From assembly GCF_019320115.1 (NCBI RefSeq), contig NC_089593.1, forward strand, positions 40,246,914 through 40,310,913: a stretch of 64,000 nt of DNA. The letters are read 5' to 3'. A program made the position numbers and the translations under genes. The notes under the pieces were generated by a model. It worked only from the letters and a program-made list of their open reading frames with translations, was not told where the DNA came from and searched no databases. Shown here one piece after another: positions 15,165 through 26,400 of this stretch (position 1 is its first letter; each line of letters starts with the position of its first letter). The stretch comes from Miscanthus floridulus. Taxonomy: Eukaryota > Streptophyta > Magnoliopsida > Poales > Poaceae.

Positions 15165-15260
15165 GATTCCACTTGAGCCTCATCACCTAGGGGTTCCATC
15201 GGGTGCTTCTGAAATGATTTCCGAGCCTTATTTGGCACAAACCCAAATGGATCGAAATGA
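15165..15260 (+). repeat. 96-bp truncated monomer, copy 3
   Basis: It has the same 35-bp deletion and flanks. It marks the third tandem unit, which runs on into the 26-monomer duplication. Confidence 0.92.
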
Positions 15261-15900
15261 GATTCCACTTGAGCCTCGTCACCAAGGAGTTCTATCGGGT
15301 GAGGTCAAAATGATTTCCGAGCCTTATTTGGCACAAACCGTGCTCCTATCTTGCACTGATACTAACACTATCTCCAAATGGACCAAAACAAGATTCCACT
15401 TGAGCCTCGTCACCTAGGAGTACCATCGGGTGCATGTAAAATGATTTCTGAGCATATGGCACGTTTGGCACAAACCGTGCACCTATCTTGAACTAATACT
15501 AACACTATATCCAAACGGACCGAAACAAGATTCCACTTGAGCCTTGTCACCTAGGAGTACCATCGGGTGCGTCCAAAACAATTTCTGAGCCTATGGTATG
15601 TTTGGCACAAACCGTGCACCTATCTTGCACTAATACTAACACTATATCCAAACGGACCGAAATGAGATTCCACTTGAGCCTCGTCACCTTGGAGTTCTAT
15701 CGAGTGAGGTCAAAATGATTTCCGAGCCTTGTTTGGAACAAATCGTGCACCTATCTTGCACTAATACTAACACTATCTCCAAACGGACCAAAATAAGATT
15801 CCACTTGAGCCTCATCACCTAGGAGTTCCATCGGGTCCTTCTGAAATGATTTCCGAGCCTTGTTTGGCACAAACCGTGCACCTATCTAGCACTGATACTA
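15165..15900. repeat. Third truncated-monomer unit, left part
   Basis: Positions 15,165-15,900 follow the 96-bp monomer in the same order as 12,806 onward, with a CATATGGCACG C monomer and then GGGTCCTTCTG and TATCTAGCACTG variants. These recur at 29,898-30,600. At about 15,900 the sequence becomes the first copy of the 26-monomer tandem unit. Confidence 0.82.
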
Positions 15901-15927
15901 ACACTATCTCCAAACGGACCGAAACAA

Positions 15928-16064
15928 GATTCCACTTGAGCCTCGTCACCTAGGAGTACCATCGGGTGCGTCCAAAATGATTTCTGAGCCCATGGTACGT
16001 TTGGCACAAACCGTGCACCTATCTTGCACTAATTCTAACTCTATATCCAAATGGATAGAAACAA
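15928..16064 (+). repeat. Reference monomer, class C (137 bp)
   Basis: Class C monomers are marked by GAGTACCATCGGGTGCGTCC and by a core 6 bp longer than the others: GAGCC is followed by TATGGTACGTTTGGCAC where classes A and B have TTGTTTGG. Subtypes exist: GTGGTACGTTTGGCATAGACC (often followed by a B monomer), CATATGGCACGTTTGGCAC preceded by GTGCATGCAAAAC, and TATGGTACGTTTGGAAC. This copy has CCCATGGTACG and AATTCTAACTC variants that recur at 19,388 and 25,241. Class C supplies the 6-bp excess that makes array unit lengths differ from multiples of 131. Confidence 0.93.
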
Positions 16065-16195
16065 GATTCCACTTGAGCCTCATCACCTAGGAGTTCTATC
16101 GAGTGAGGTCAAAATGATTTTTGAGCCCTGTTTGGAACAAACCGTGCACCTATCTTGCACTAATACTAACACTATAACCAAATGGACTAAAACAA
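16065..16195 (+). repeat. Reference monomer, class B (131 bp)
   Basis: Class B is marked by GTTCTATCGGGTG followed by CGGTCAAAATG or, as here, GAGTGAGGTCAAAATG, and by TTTGGAACAAACC. B monomers usually follow C and precede A. One B version carries an extra T and reads GATTTTCCGTTCC, making it 132 bp; that version occurs once per higher-order unit in the 32-60 kb domain and is used below to delimit units. Confidence 0.92.
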
Positions 16196-16326
16196 GATTC
16201 CACTTGAGCCTCATCACCTAGGAGTTCCATCGGGTGCTTCCGAAATGATTTCCGAGCCTTGTTTGGCACATACCGTGCACCTATCTTGCACTAATACTAA
16301 CACTATATCCAAACAGACCGAAACGA
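16196..16326 (+). repeat. Reference monomer, class A (131 bp)
   Basis: Class A is marked by GAGTTCCATCGGGTGCTTCC followed by GAAATGATTTCC, and TTTGGCACAAACC. This copy has the variant TTTGGCACATACC. A monomers are followed by C in the simple trimer or by a further B in the expanded units. Confidence 0.92.
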
Positions 16327-16457
16327 GATTCCACTTGAGCCTCATCACCTAGGAGTTCTATCGGGTGCGGTCAAAATGATTTCCGAGCCTTGTTTGGAAC
16401 AAACCATGCTCCTATCTTGCACCAATACTAACACTATCTCCAAACGGACCAAAATAA

Positions 16458-16588
16458 GATTCCACTTGAGCCTCATCACCTAGGAGTTCCATCGGGTGCT
16501 TTTGAAATGATTTCCAAGCCTTATTTGGCACAAACCGTGCACCTATCTTGCACTGATGCTAACACTATCTCCAAACGGACCGAAACAA
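16458..16588 (+). repeat. Reference monomer, subclass A' (131 bp)
   Basis: A' differs from A in GTGCTTTTGAAATG or GTGCTTCTGAAATG, CTTATTTAGCAC or CTTATTTGGCAC, and TTGCACTGATGCTAAC. It normally lies between a B with CATGC(A/T)CCTATCTTGCACC and a class C carrying GTGGTACGTTTGGCATAG. The fixed neighbourhood shows that it is inherited as part of a multi-monomer unit. Confidence 0.88.
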
Positions 16589-16987
16589 GATTCCAATTGA
16601 GCCTCGTCACCTAGGAGTACCATCGGGTGCGTCCAAAACGAGTTCTGAGCCTGTGGTACGTTCGGCATAGACCGTGCACCTATCTTGCACTAATACTAAC
16701 ACTATATCCAAATGGACCAAAATGAGATTCCACTTGAGCCTCATCATCGAGGTGTTCTATCGGGTGCGGTCAAAATGATTTCTGATCCTTGTTTGGAACA
16801 AACCGTGCGCCTGTCTTGCACTAATACTAACACTATCTCCAAACGGACCAAAACAAGATTCCACTTGAGCCTCGTCAACTAGGAGTTCCAACGGGTGCTT
16901 CCAAAATGATTTCCAAGACTTGTTTGGCACAAACCGTGCACCTACCTTGCACTGATACTAACACTATCTCCAAACGGACCGAAACAA
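16589..16987 (+). repeat. C-B-A trimer, 399 bp (basic higher-order unit)
   Basis: Monomers at 16,589 (C, 137), 16,726 (B, 131) and 16,857 (A, 131) form a 399-bp trimer. The same C-B-A order recurs throughout, for example at 870-1,267 (1 bp shorter) and 57,607-58,005. Other parts are this trimer with inserted B-A or B-A' pairs or lost monomers. It is probably the older layer of organisation on which the multi-kilobase units were later built. Confidence 0.82.
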
Positions 16988-17923
16988 GATTCCACTTGAG
17001 CCTCGTCACCTAGGAGTACCATCGGGTGCGTTCAAAACAATTTCTGATCCTATGGTACGTTTGGCACAAACCGTGCACCTATCTTGCACTAATACTAACA
17101 CTATATCCAAACGGACCGAAATGAGATTCCACTTGAGCCTTGTCACCTAGGAGTTCTATCAGGTGTGGTCAAAATGATTTCCGAGCCTTGTTTGGAACAA
17201 ATCGTGCACCTATCTTGCACTAATACTAACACTATCTCCAAACGGATCGAAATAAGATTCCACTTGAGCCTCGTCACCTAGGAGTACCATCGGGTGCGTC
17301 CAAAATGAGTTCTGAGCCTGTGGTATGTTTGGCATAGACCGTGCACCTATCTTGCACTAATACTAACACTATATCCAAACGGACCAAAATGAGATTCCAC
17401 TTGAGCCTTGTCACCTAGGAGTTCTATCGGGTGCGGTCAAAATGATTTTCCGTTCCTTGTTTGGAACAAACCATGCACCTATCTTGCACTAATACTAACA
17501 CTATCTCCAAACGGACCGAAACAAGATTCCACTTGAGCCTCGTCAACTAAGAGTTCCATCGGGTGCTTCCGAAATGATTTCCAAGACTTGTTTGGCACAA
17601 ACCGTGCACCTACCTTGCACTGATACTAACACTATCTCCAAACGGACCGAAACAAGATTCCACTTGAGCCTCGTCACCGAGGAGTACCATCGGGTGCGTC
17701 CAAAACGATTTCTGATCCTATGGTACGTTTGGCACAAACCGTGCACCTTTCTTGCACTAATACTAACACTATCTCCAAACGGACCGAAATAAGATTCCAC
17801 TTGAGCCTCATCACCTAGGAGTTCCATCGGGTGCTTCCGAAATGATTTCCAAGCCTTGTTTGGCACAAACCGTGCATCTATCTTGCACTAATACTAACAC
17901 TATATCCAAACAAACCAAAACAA

Positions 17924-18053
17924 GATTTCACTTGAGCCTCGTCACCAAGGAGTTCTATCGGGTGCGGTCAAAATGATTTCCAAGACTTGTTTGGCACAAA
18001 CCGTGCACCTATCTTGCACTGATACTAACACTATCTCCAAACAGAATAAACAA
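17924..18053 (+). repeat. Chimeric B-head/A-tail monomer, 130 bp
   Basis: The first part reads GTTCTATCGGGTGCGGTC (class B), but the rest reads CCAAGACTTGTTTGGCAC and CACTGATAC (class A). The end has CAAACAGAATAAACAAG instead of CAAACAGACCGAAACAAG, one base short. Copies start at 21,384, 23,777, 27,237 and 57,477, with others near 32,350, 35,670, 41,375, 46,410, 51,845, 54,100 and 60,800. It is a natural recombinant used here as a landmark. Confidence 0.88.
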
Positions 18054-18321
18054 GATTCCACTTGAGCATCGTCACCTAGGAGTACCATCGGGTGCATCCA
18101 AAACGAGTTCTGAGCCTGTGGTACATTTGGCACAAACCATGCACCTATCTTGCACTAATACTAACACTTTATCCAAACGAACCGAAACGAGATTCCAGTT
18201 GAGCCTCGTCACCTAGGAGTTCTATCAGGTGCGGTCAAAATGATTTCCGAGCCTTGTTTGGAACAAATCGTGCACCTATCTTGCACTAATACTAACACTA
18301 TCTCCAAATGGACCGAAATGA

Positions 18322-18452
18322 GATTCCACTTGAGCCTCGTCACCAAGGAGTTCTATCGGGTGAGGTCAAAATGATTTCCGAGCCTTATTTGGCACAAACC
18401 GTGCTCCTATCTTGCACTGATACTAACACTATCTCCAAATGGACCAAAACAA
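18322..18452 (+). repeat. Chimeric B-head/A-type-tail monomer, 131 bp
   Basis: A class B front (CACCAAGGAGTTCTATCGGG, GTGAGGTCAAAATG) is joined to an A-type core CTTATTTGGCAC and CGTGCTCC. The same tail follows the 96-bp truncated monomer at 10,674, 12,902, 15,261 and 29,994. It shows a second crossover site inside the monomer, between AAAATGATTTCC and TTTGG. Confidence 0.82.
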
Positions 18453-19360
18453 GATTCCACTTGAGCCTCGTCACCTAGGAGTACCATCGGGTGCATGCAA
18501 AACGATTTCTGAGCATATGGCACATTTGGCACAAACCGTGCACCTATCTTGAACTAATACTAACACTATATCCAAACGGACCGAAACAAGATTCCACTTG
18601 AGCCTTGTCACCTAGGAGTACCATCGGGTGCGTCCAAAACGATTTCTAAGCCAATGGTATGTTTGGCACAAACCGTGCACCTATCTTGCACTAATACTAA
18701 CTCTATATCCAAACGGACCGAAATGAGATTCCACTTGAGCCTCATCATCGAGGTGTTCTATCGGGTGTGGTCAAAATGATTTCTGATCCTTGTTTGGAAC
18801 AAACCGTGCGCCTGTCTTGCACTAATGCTAACACTATCTCCAAACAGACTGAAACAAGATTCCACTTGAGCCTCGTCAACTAGGAGTTCCAACGGGTGCT
18901 TCCAAAATGATTTCCAAGACTTGTTTGGCACAAACCGTGCACCTATCTTGCACTGATACTAACACTATCTCTAAACGGACTGAAACAAGATTCCACTTGA
19001 GCCTCGTCACCTAGGAGTACCATCGGGTGCGTTCAAAACAATTTCTGATCCTATGGTACGTTTGGCACAAACCGTGCACCTATCTTGCACTAATACTAAC
19101 ACTATATCCAAACGGACCGAAACAAGATTCCACTTGAGCCTCGTCACCAAGGAGTTATATCAGGTGTGGTCAAAATGATTTCCGAGCCTTGTTTGGAACA
19201 AATCGTGCACCTATCTTGCACTAATACTAACACTATCTCCAAACGGACCAAAATAAGATTCCACTTGAGCCTCATCACCTAGGAGTTCCATCGGGTGCTT
19301 CCGAAATGATTTCCGAGCCTTGTTTGGCACAAACCGTGCACCTATCTTGCACTAATACTA

Positions 19361-22300
19361 ACACTATCTCCAAACGGACCGAAACAAGATTCCACTTGAG
19401 CCTCGTCACCTAGGAGTACCATCGGGTGCGTCCAAAATGATTTCTGAGCCCATGGTACGTTTGGCACAAACCGTGCACCTATCTTGCACTAATTCTAACT
19501 CTATATCCAAATGGATAGAAACAAGATTCCACTTGAGCCTCATCACCTAGGAGTTCTATCGAGTGAGGTCAAAATGATTTTTGAGCCCTGTTTGGAACAA
19601 ACCGTGCACCTATCTTGCACTAATACTAACACAATAACCAAATGGACTAAAACAAGATTCCACTTGAGCCTCATCACCTAGGAGTTCCATCGGGTGCTTC
19701 CGAAATGATTTCCGAGCCTTGTTTGGCACATACCGTGCACCTATCTTGCACTAATACTAACACTATATCCAAACAGACCGAAACGAGATTCCACTTGAGC
19801 CTCATCACCTAGGAGTTCTATCGGGTGCGGTCAAAATGATTTCCGAGCCTTGTTTGGAACAAACCATGCTCCTATCTTGCACCAATACTAACACTATCTC
19901 CAAACGGACCAAAATAAGATTCCACTTGAGCCTCATCACCTAGGAGTTCCATCGGGTGCTTTTGAAATGATTTCCAAGCCTTATTTGGCACAAACCGTGC
20001 ACCTATCTTGCACTGATGCTAACACTATCTCCAAACGGACCGAAACAAGATTCCAATTGAGCCTCGTCACCTAGGAGTACCATCGGGTGCGTCCAAAACG
20101 AGTTCTGAGCCTGTGGTACGTTCGGCATAGACCGTGCACCTATCTTGCACTAATACTAACACTATATCCAAATGGACCAAAATGAGATTCCACTTGAGCC
20201 TCATCATCGAGGTGTTCTATCGGGTGCGGTCAAAATGATTTCTGATCCTTGTTTGGAACAAACCATGCGCCTGTCTTGCACTAATACTAACACTATCTCC
20301 AAACGGACCAAAACAAGATTCCACTTGAGCCTCGTCAACTAGGAGTTCCAACGGGTGCTTCCAAAATGATTTCCAAGACTTGTTTGGCACAAACCGTGCA
20401 CCTACCTTGCACTGATACTAACACTATCTCCAAACGGACCGAAACAAGATTCCACTTGAGCCTCGTCACCTAGGAGTACCATCGGGTGCGTTCAAAACAA
20501 TTTCTGATCCTATGGTACGTTTGGCACAAACCGTGCACCTATCTTGCACTAATACTAACACTATATCCAAACGGACCGAAATGAGATTCCACTTGAGCCT
20601 TGTCACCTAGGAGTTCTATCAGGTGTGGTCAAAATGATTTCCGAGCCTTGTTTGGAACAAATCGTGCACCTATCTTGCACTAATACTAACACTATCTCCA
20701 AACGGATCGAAATAAGATTCCACTTGAGCCTCGTCACCTAGGAGTACCATCGGGTGCGTCCAAAATGAGTTCTGAGCCTGTGGTATGTTTGGCATAGACC
20801 GTGCACCTATCTTGCACTAATACTAACACTATATCCAAACGGACCAAAATGAGATTCCACTTGAGCCTTGTCACCTAGGAGTTCTATCGGGTGCGGTCAA
20901 AATGATTTTCCGTTCCTTGTTTGGAACAAACCATGCACCTATCTTGCACTAATACTAACACTATCTCCAAACGGACCGAAACAAGATTCCACTTGAGCCT
21001 CGTCAACTAAGAGTTCCATCGGGTGCTTCCGAAATGATTTCCAAGACTTGTTTGGCACAAACCGTGCACCTACCTTGCACTGATACTAACACTATCTCCA
21101 AACGGACCGAAACAAGATTCCACTTGAGCCTCGTCACCGAGGAGTACCATCGGGTGCGTCCAAAACGATTTCTGATCCTATGGTACGTTTGGCACAAACC
21201 GTGCACCTTTCTTGCACTAATACTAACACTATCTCCAAACGGACCGAAATAAGATTCCACTTGAGCCTCATCACCTAGGAGTTCCATCGGGTGCTTCCGA
21301 AATGATTTCCAAGCCTTGTTTGGCACAAACCGTGCATCTATCTTGCACTAATACTAACACTATATCCAAACAAACCAAAACAAGATTTCACTTGAGCCTC
21401 GTCACCAAGGAGTTCTATCGGGTGCGGTCAAAATGATTTCCAAGACTTGTTTGGCACAAACCGTGCACCTATCTTGCACTGATACTAACACTATCTCCAA
21501 ACAGAATAAACAAGATTCCACTTGAGCATCGTCACCTAGGAGTACCATCGGGTGCATCCAAAACGAGTTCTGAGCCTGTGGTACATTTGGCACAAACCAT
21601 GCACCTATCTTGCACTAATACTAACACTTTATCCAAACGAACCGAAACGAGATTCCAGTTGAGCCTCGTCACCTAGGAGTTCTATCAGGTGCGGTCAAAA
21701 TGATTTCCGAGCCTTGTTTGGAACAAATCGTGCACCTATCTTGCACTAATACTAACACTATCTCCAAATGGACCGAAATGAGATTCCACTTGAGCCTCGT
21801 CACCAAGGAGTTCTATCGGGTGAGGTCAAAATGATTTCCGAGCCTTATTTGGCACAAACCGTGCTCCTATCTTGCACTGATACTAACACTATCTCCAAAT
21901 GGACCAAAACAAGATTCCACTTGAGCCTCGTCACCTAGGAGTACCATCGGGTGCATGCAAAACGATTTCTGAGCATATGGCACATTTGGCACAAACCGTG
22001 CACCTATCTTGAACTAATACTAACACTATATCCAAACGGACCGAAACAAGATTCCACTTGAGCCTTGTCACCTAGGAGTACCATCGGGTGCGTCCAAAAC
22101 GATTTCTAAGCCAATGGTATGTTTGGCACAAACCGTGCACCTATCTTGCACTAATACTAACTCTATATCCAAACGGACCGAAATGAGATTCCACTTGAGC
22201 CTCATCATCGAGGTGTTCTATCGGGTGTGGTCAAAATGATTTCTGATCCTTGTTTGGAACAAACCGTGCGCCTGTCTTGCACTAATGCTAACACTATCTC

Positions 22301-22820
22301 CAAACAGACTGAAACAAGATTCCACTTGAGCCTCGTCAACTAGGAGTTCCAACGGGTGCTTCCAAAATGATTTCCAAGACTTGTTTGGCACAAACCGTGC
22401 ACCTATCTTGCACTGATACTAACACTATCTCTAAACGGACTGAAACAAGATTCCACTTGAGCCTCGTCACCTAGGAGTACCATCGGGTGCGTTCAAAACA
22501 ATTTCTGATCCTATGGTACGTTTGGCACAAACCGTGCACCTATCTTGCACTAATACTAACACTATATCCAAACGGACCGAAACAAGATTCCACTTGAGCC
22601 TCGTCACCAAGGAGTTATATCAGGTGTGGTCAAAATGATTTCCGAGCCTTGTTTGGAACAAATCGTGCACCTATCTTGCACTAATACTAACACTATCTCC
22701 AAACGGACCAAAATAAGATTCCACTTGAGCCTCATCACCTAGGAGTTCCATCGGGTGCTTCCGAAATGATTTCCGAGCCTTGTTTGGCACAAACCGTGCA
22801 CCTATCTTGCACTAATACTA
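19361..22820. repeat. 26-monomer unit, 3,460 bp, tandem copy 2
   Basis: This copy repeats 15,901-19,360 at offset 3,460 with very few differences by eye, for example AACACAATAACC (near 19,630) for AACACTATAACC, and CCATGCGCC (near 20,265) for CCGTGCGCC. Upstream of 19,361 the sequence is CTTGCACTAATACTA, while upstream of 15,901 it is CTAGCACTGATACTA, which places the left junction to within a few tens of bases. Confidence 0.92.
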
Positions 22821-23400
22821 ACACTATATCCAAACAGACCGAAACGAGATTCCACTTGAGCCTCATCACCTAGGAGTTCTATCGGGTGTGGTCAAAATGA
22901 TTTCCGAGCCTTGTTTGGAACAAACCATGCTCCTATCTTGCACCAATACTAACACTATCTCCAAACGGACCAAAATAAGATTCCACTTGAGCCTCATCAC
23001 CTAGGAGTTCCATCGGGTGCTTTTGAAATGATTTCCAAGCCTTATTTGGCACAAACCGTGCACCTATCTTGCACTGATGCTAACACTATCTCCAAACGGA
23101 CCGAAACAAGATTCCACTTGAGCCTCGTCACCTAGGAGTACCATCGGGTGCGTCCAAAACGAGTTCTGAGCCTGTGGTACATTTGGCATAGACCGTGCAC
23201 CTATCTTGCACTAATACTAACACTATATCCAAATGGACCAAAACGAGATTCCACTTGAGCCTCGTCATCGAGGTGTTCTATCGGGTGTGGTCAAAATGAT
23301 TTTTGATCCTTGTTTGGAACAAACCGTGCACCTGTCTTGCACTAATACTAACACTATCTCCAAACGGACCAAAACAAGATTCCACTTGAGCCTCGTCAAC

Positions 23401-26400
23401 TAGGAGTTCCATCGGGTGCTTCCGAAATGATTTCCAAGACTTGTTTGGCACAAACCGTGCACCTACCTTGCACTGATACTAACACTATCTCCAAACGGAC
23501 CGAAACAAGATTCCACTTGAGCCTCGTCACCGAGGAGTACCATCGGGTGCGTCCAAAACGATTTCTGATCCTATGGTACGTTTGGCACAAACCGTGCACC
23601 TTTCTTGCACTAATACTAACACTATCTCCAAACGGACCGAAATAAGATTCCACTTGAGCCTCATCACCTAGGAGTTCCATCGGGTGCTTCCGAAATGATT
23701 TCCAAGCCTTGTTTGGCACAAACCGTGCATCTATCTTGCACTAATACTAACACTATATCCAAACAAACCAAAACAAGATTTCACTTGAGCCTCGTCACCA
23801 AGGAGTTCTATCGGGTGCGGTCAAAATGATTTCCAAGACTTGTTTGGCACAAACCGTGCACCTATCTTGCACTGATACTAACACTATCTCCAAACAGAAT
23901 AAACAAGATTCCACTTGAGCATCGTCACCTAGGAGTACCATCGGGTGCATCCAAAACGAGTTCTGAGCCTGTGGTACATTTGGCACAAACCATGCACCTA
24001 TCTTGCACTAATACTAACACTTTATCCAAACGAACCGAAACGAGATTCCAGTTGAGCCTCGTCACCTAGGAGTTCTATCAGGTGCGGTCAAAATGATTTC
24101 CGAGCCTTGTTTGGAACAAATCGTGCACCTATCTTGCACTAATACTAACACTATCTCCAAATGGACCGAAATGAGATTCCACTTGAGCCTCGTCACCAAG
24201 GAGTTCTATCGGGTGAGGTCAAAATGATTTCCGAGCCTTATTTGGCACAAACCGTGCTCCTATCTTGCACTGATACTAACACTATCTCCAAATGGACCAA
24301 AACAAGATTCCACTTGAGCCTCGTCACCTAGGAGTACCATCGGGTGCATGCAAAACGATTTCTGAGCATATGGCACATTTGGCACAAACCGTGCACCTAT
24401 CTTGAACTAATACTAACACTATATCCAAACGGACCGAAACAAGATTCCACTTGAGCCTTGTCACCTAGGAGTACCATCGGGTGCGTCCAAAACGATTTCT
24501 AAGCCAATGGTATGTTTGGCACAAACCGTGCACCTATCTTGCACTAATACTAACTCTATATCCAAACGGACCGAAATGAGATTCCACTTGAGCCTCATCA
24601 TCGAGGTGTTCTATCGGGTGTGGTCAAAATGATTTCTGATCCTTGTTTGGAACAAACCGTGCGCCTGTCTTGCACTAATGCTAACACTATCTCCAAACAG
24701 ACTGAAACAAGATTCCACTTGAGCCTCGTCAACTAGGAGTTCCAACGGGTGCTTCCAAAATGATTTCCAAGACTTGTTTGGCACAAACCGTGCACCTATC
24801 TTGCACTGATACTAACACTATCTCTAAACGGACTGAAACAAGATTCCACTTGAGCCTCGTCACCTAGGAGTACCATCGGGTGCGTTCAAAACAATTTCTG
24901 ATCCTATGGTACGTTTGGCACAAACCGTGCACCTATCTTGCACTAATACTAACACTATATCCAAACGGACCGAAACAAGATTCCACTTGAGCCTCGTCAC
25001 CAAGGAGTTATATCAGGTGTGGTCAAAATGATTTCCGAGCCTTGTTTGGAACAAATCGTGCACCTATCTTGCACTAATACTAACACTATCTCCAAACGGA
25101 CCAAAATAAGATTCCACTTGAGCCTCATCACCTAGGAGTTCCATCGGGTGCTTCCGAAATGATTTCCGAGCCTTGTTTGGCACAAACCGTGCACCTATCT
25201 TGCACTAATACTAACACTATCTCCAAACGGACCGAAACAAGATTCCACTTGAGCCTCGTCACCTAGGAGTACCATCGGGTGCGTCCAAAATGATTTCTGA
25301 GCCCATGGTACGTTTGGCACAAACCGTGCACCTATCTTGCACTAATTCTAACTCTATATCCAAATGGATAGAAACAAGATTCCACTTGAGCCTCATCACC
25401 TAGGAGTTCTATCGAGTGAGGTCAAAATGATTTTTGAGCCCTGTTTGGAACAAACCGTGCACCTATCTTGCACTAATACTAACACTATAACCAAATGGAC
25501 TAAAACAAGATTCCACTTGAGCCTCATCACCTAGGAGTTCCATCGGGTGCTTCCGAAATGATTTCCGAGCCTTGTTTGGCACATACCGTGCACCTATCTT
25601 GCACTAATACTAACACTATATCCAAACAGACCGAAACGAGATTCCACTTGAGCCTCATCACCTAGGAGTTCTATCGGGTGCGGTCAAAATGATTTCCGAG
25701 CCTTGTTTGGAACAAACCATGCTCCTATCTTGCACCAATACTAACACTATCTCCAAACGGACCAAAATAAGATTCCACTTGAGCCTCATCACCTAGGAGT
25801 TCCATCGGGTGCTTTTGAAATGATTTCCAAGCCTTATTTGGCACAAACCGTGCACCTATCTTGCACTGATGCTAACACTATCTCCAAACGGACCGAAACA
25901 AGATTCCAATTGAGCCTCGTCACCTAGGAGTACCATCGGGTGCGTCCAAAACGAGTTCTGAGCCTGTGGTACGTTCGGCATAGACCGTGCACCTATCTTG
26001 CACTAATACTAACACTATATCCAAATGGACCAAAATGAGATTCCACTTGAGCCTCATCATCGAGGTGTTCTATCGGGTGCGGTCAAAATGATTTCTGATC
26101 CTTGTTTGGAACAAACCGTGCGCCTGTCTTGCACTAATACTAACACTATCTCCAAACGGACCAAAACAAGATTCCACTTGAGCCTCGTCAACTAGGAGTT
26201 CCAACGGGTGCTTCCAAAATGATTTCCAAGACTTGTTTGGCACAAACCGTGCACCTACCTTGCACTGATACTAACACTATCTCCAAACGGACCGAAACAA
26301 GATTCCACTTGAGCCTCGTCACCTAGGAGTACCATCGGGTGCGTTCAAAACAATTTCTGATCCTATGGTACGTTTGGCACAAACCGTGCACCTATCTTGC

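Larger units (their letters stand above)
15901..19360. repeat. 26-monomer unit, 3,460 bp, tandem copy 1
   Basis: Monomer starts from 15,928 to 19,388 give 26 monomers, 9 of class C, in the order C B A B A' C B A C B C B A C A B C B B C C B A C B A. The arithmetic is 26x131 + 54 = 3,460; the 132- and 130-bp monomers cancel. It contains the GATTTTCCGTTCC B monomer at 17,393 and the CAGAATAAACAAG chimeric monomer at 17,924. Confidence 0.93.
17548..23400. repeat. 5,853-bp tandem duplication, copy 1 (44 monomers)
   Basis: This unit begins in the A monomer at GAGTTCCATCGGG and runs to about 23,400. It includes the tail of one 26-monomer unit, a whole further one and the 13.95-14.52-kb type segment. 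5,853 equals 3,460 + 2,393. The internal 3,460-bp duplication must be older than this one, because it is contained within it. Confidence 0.9.
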
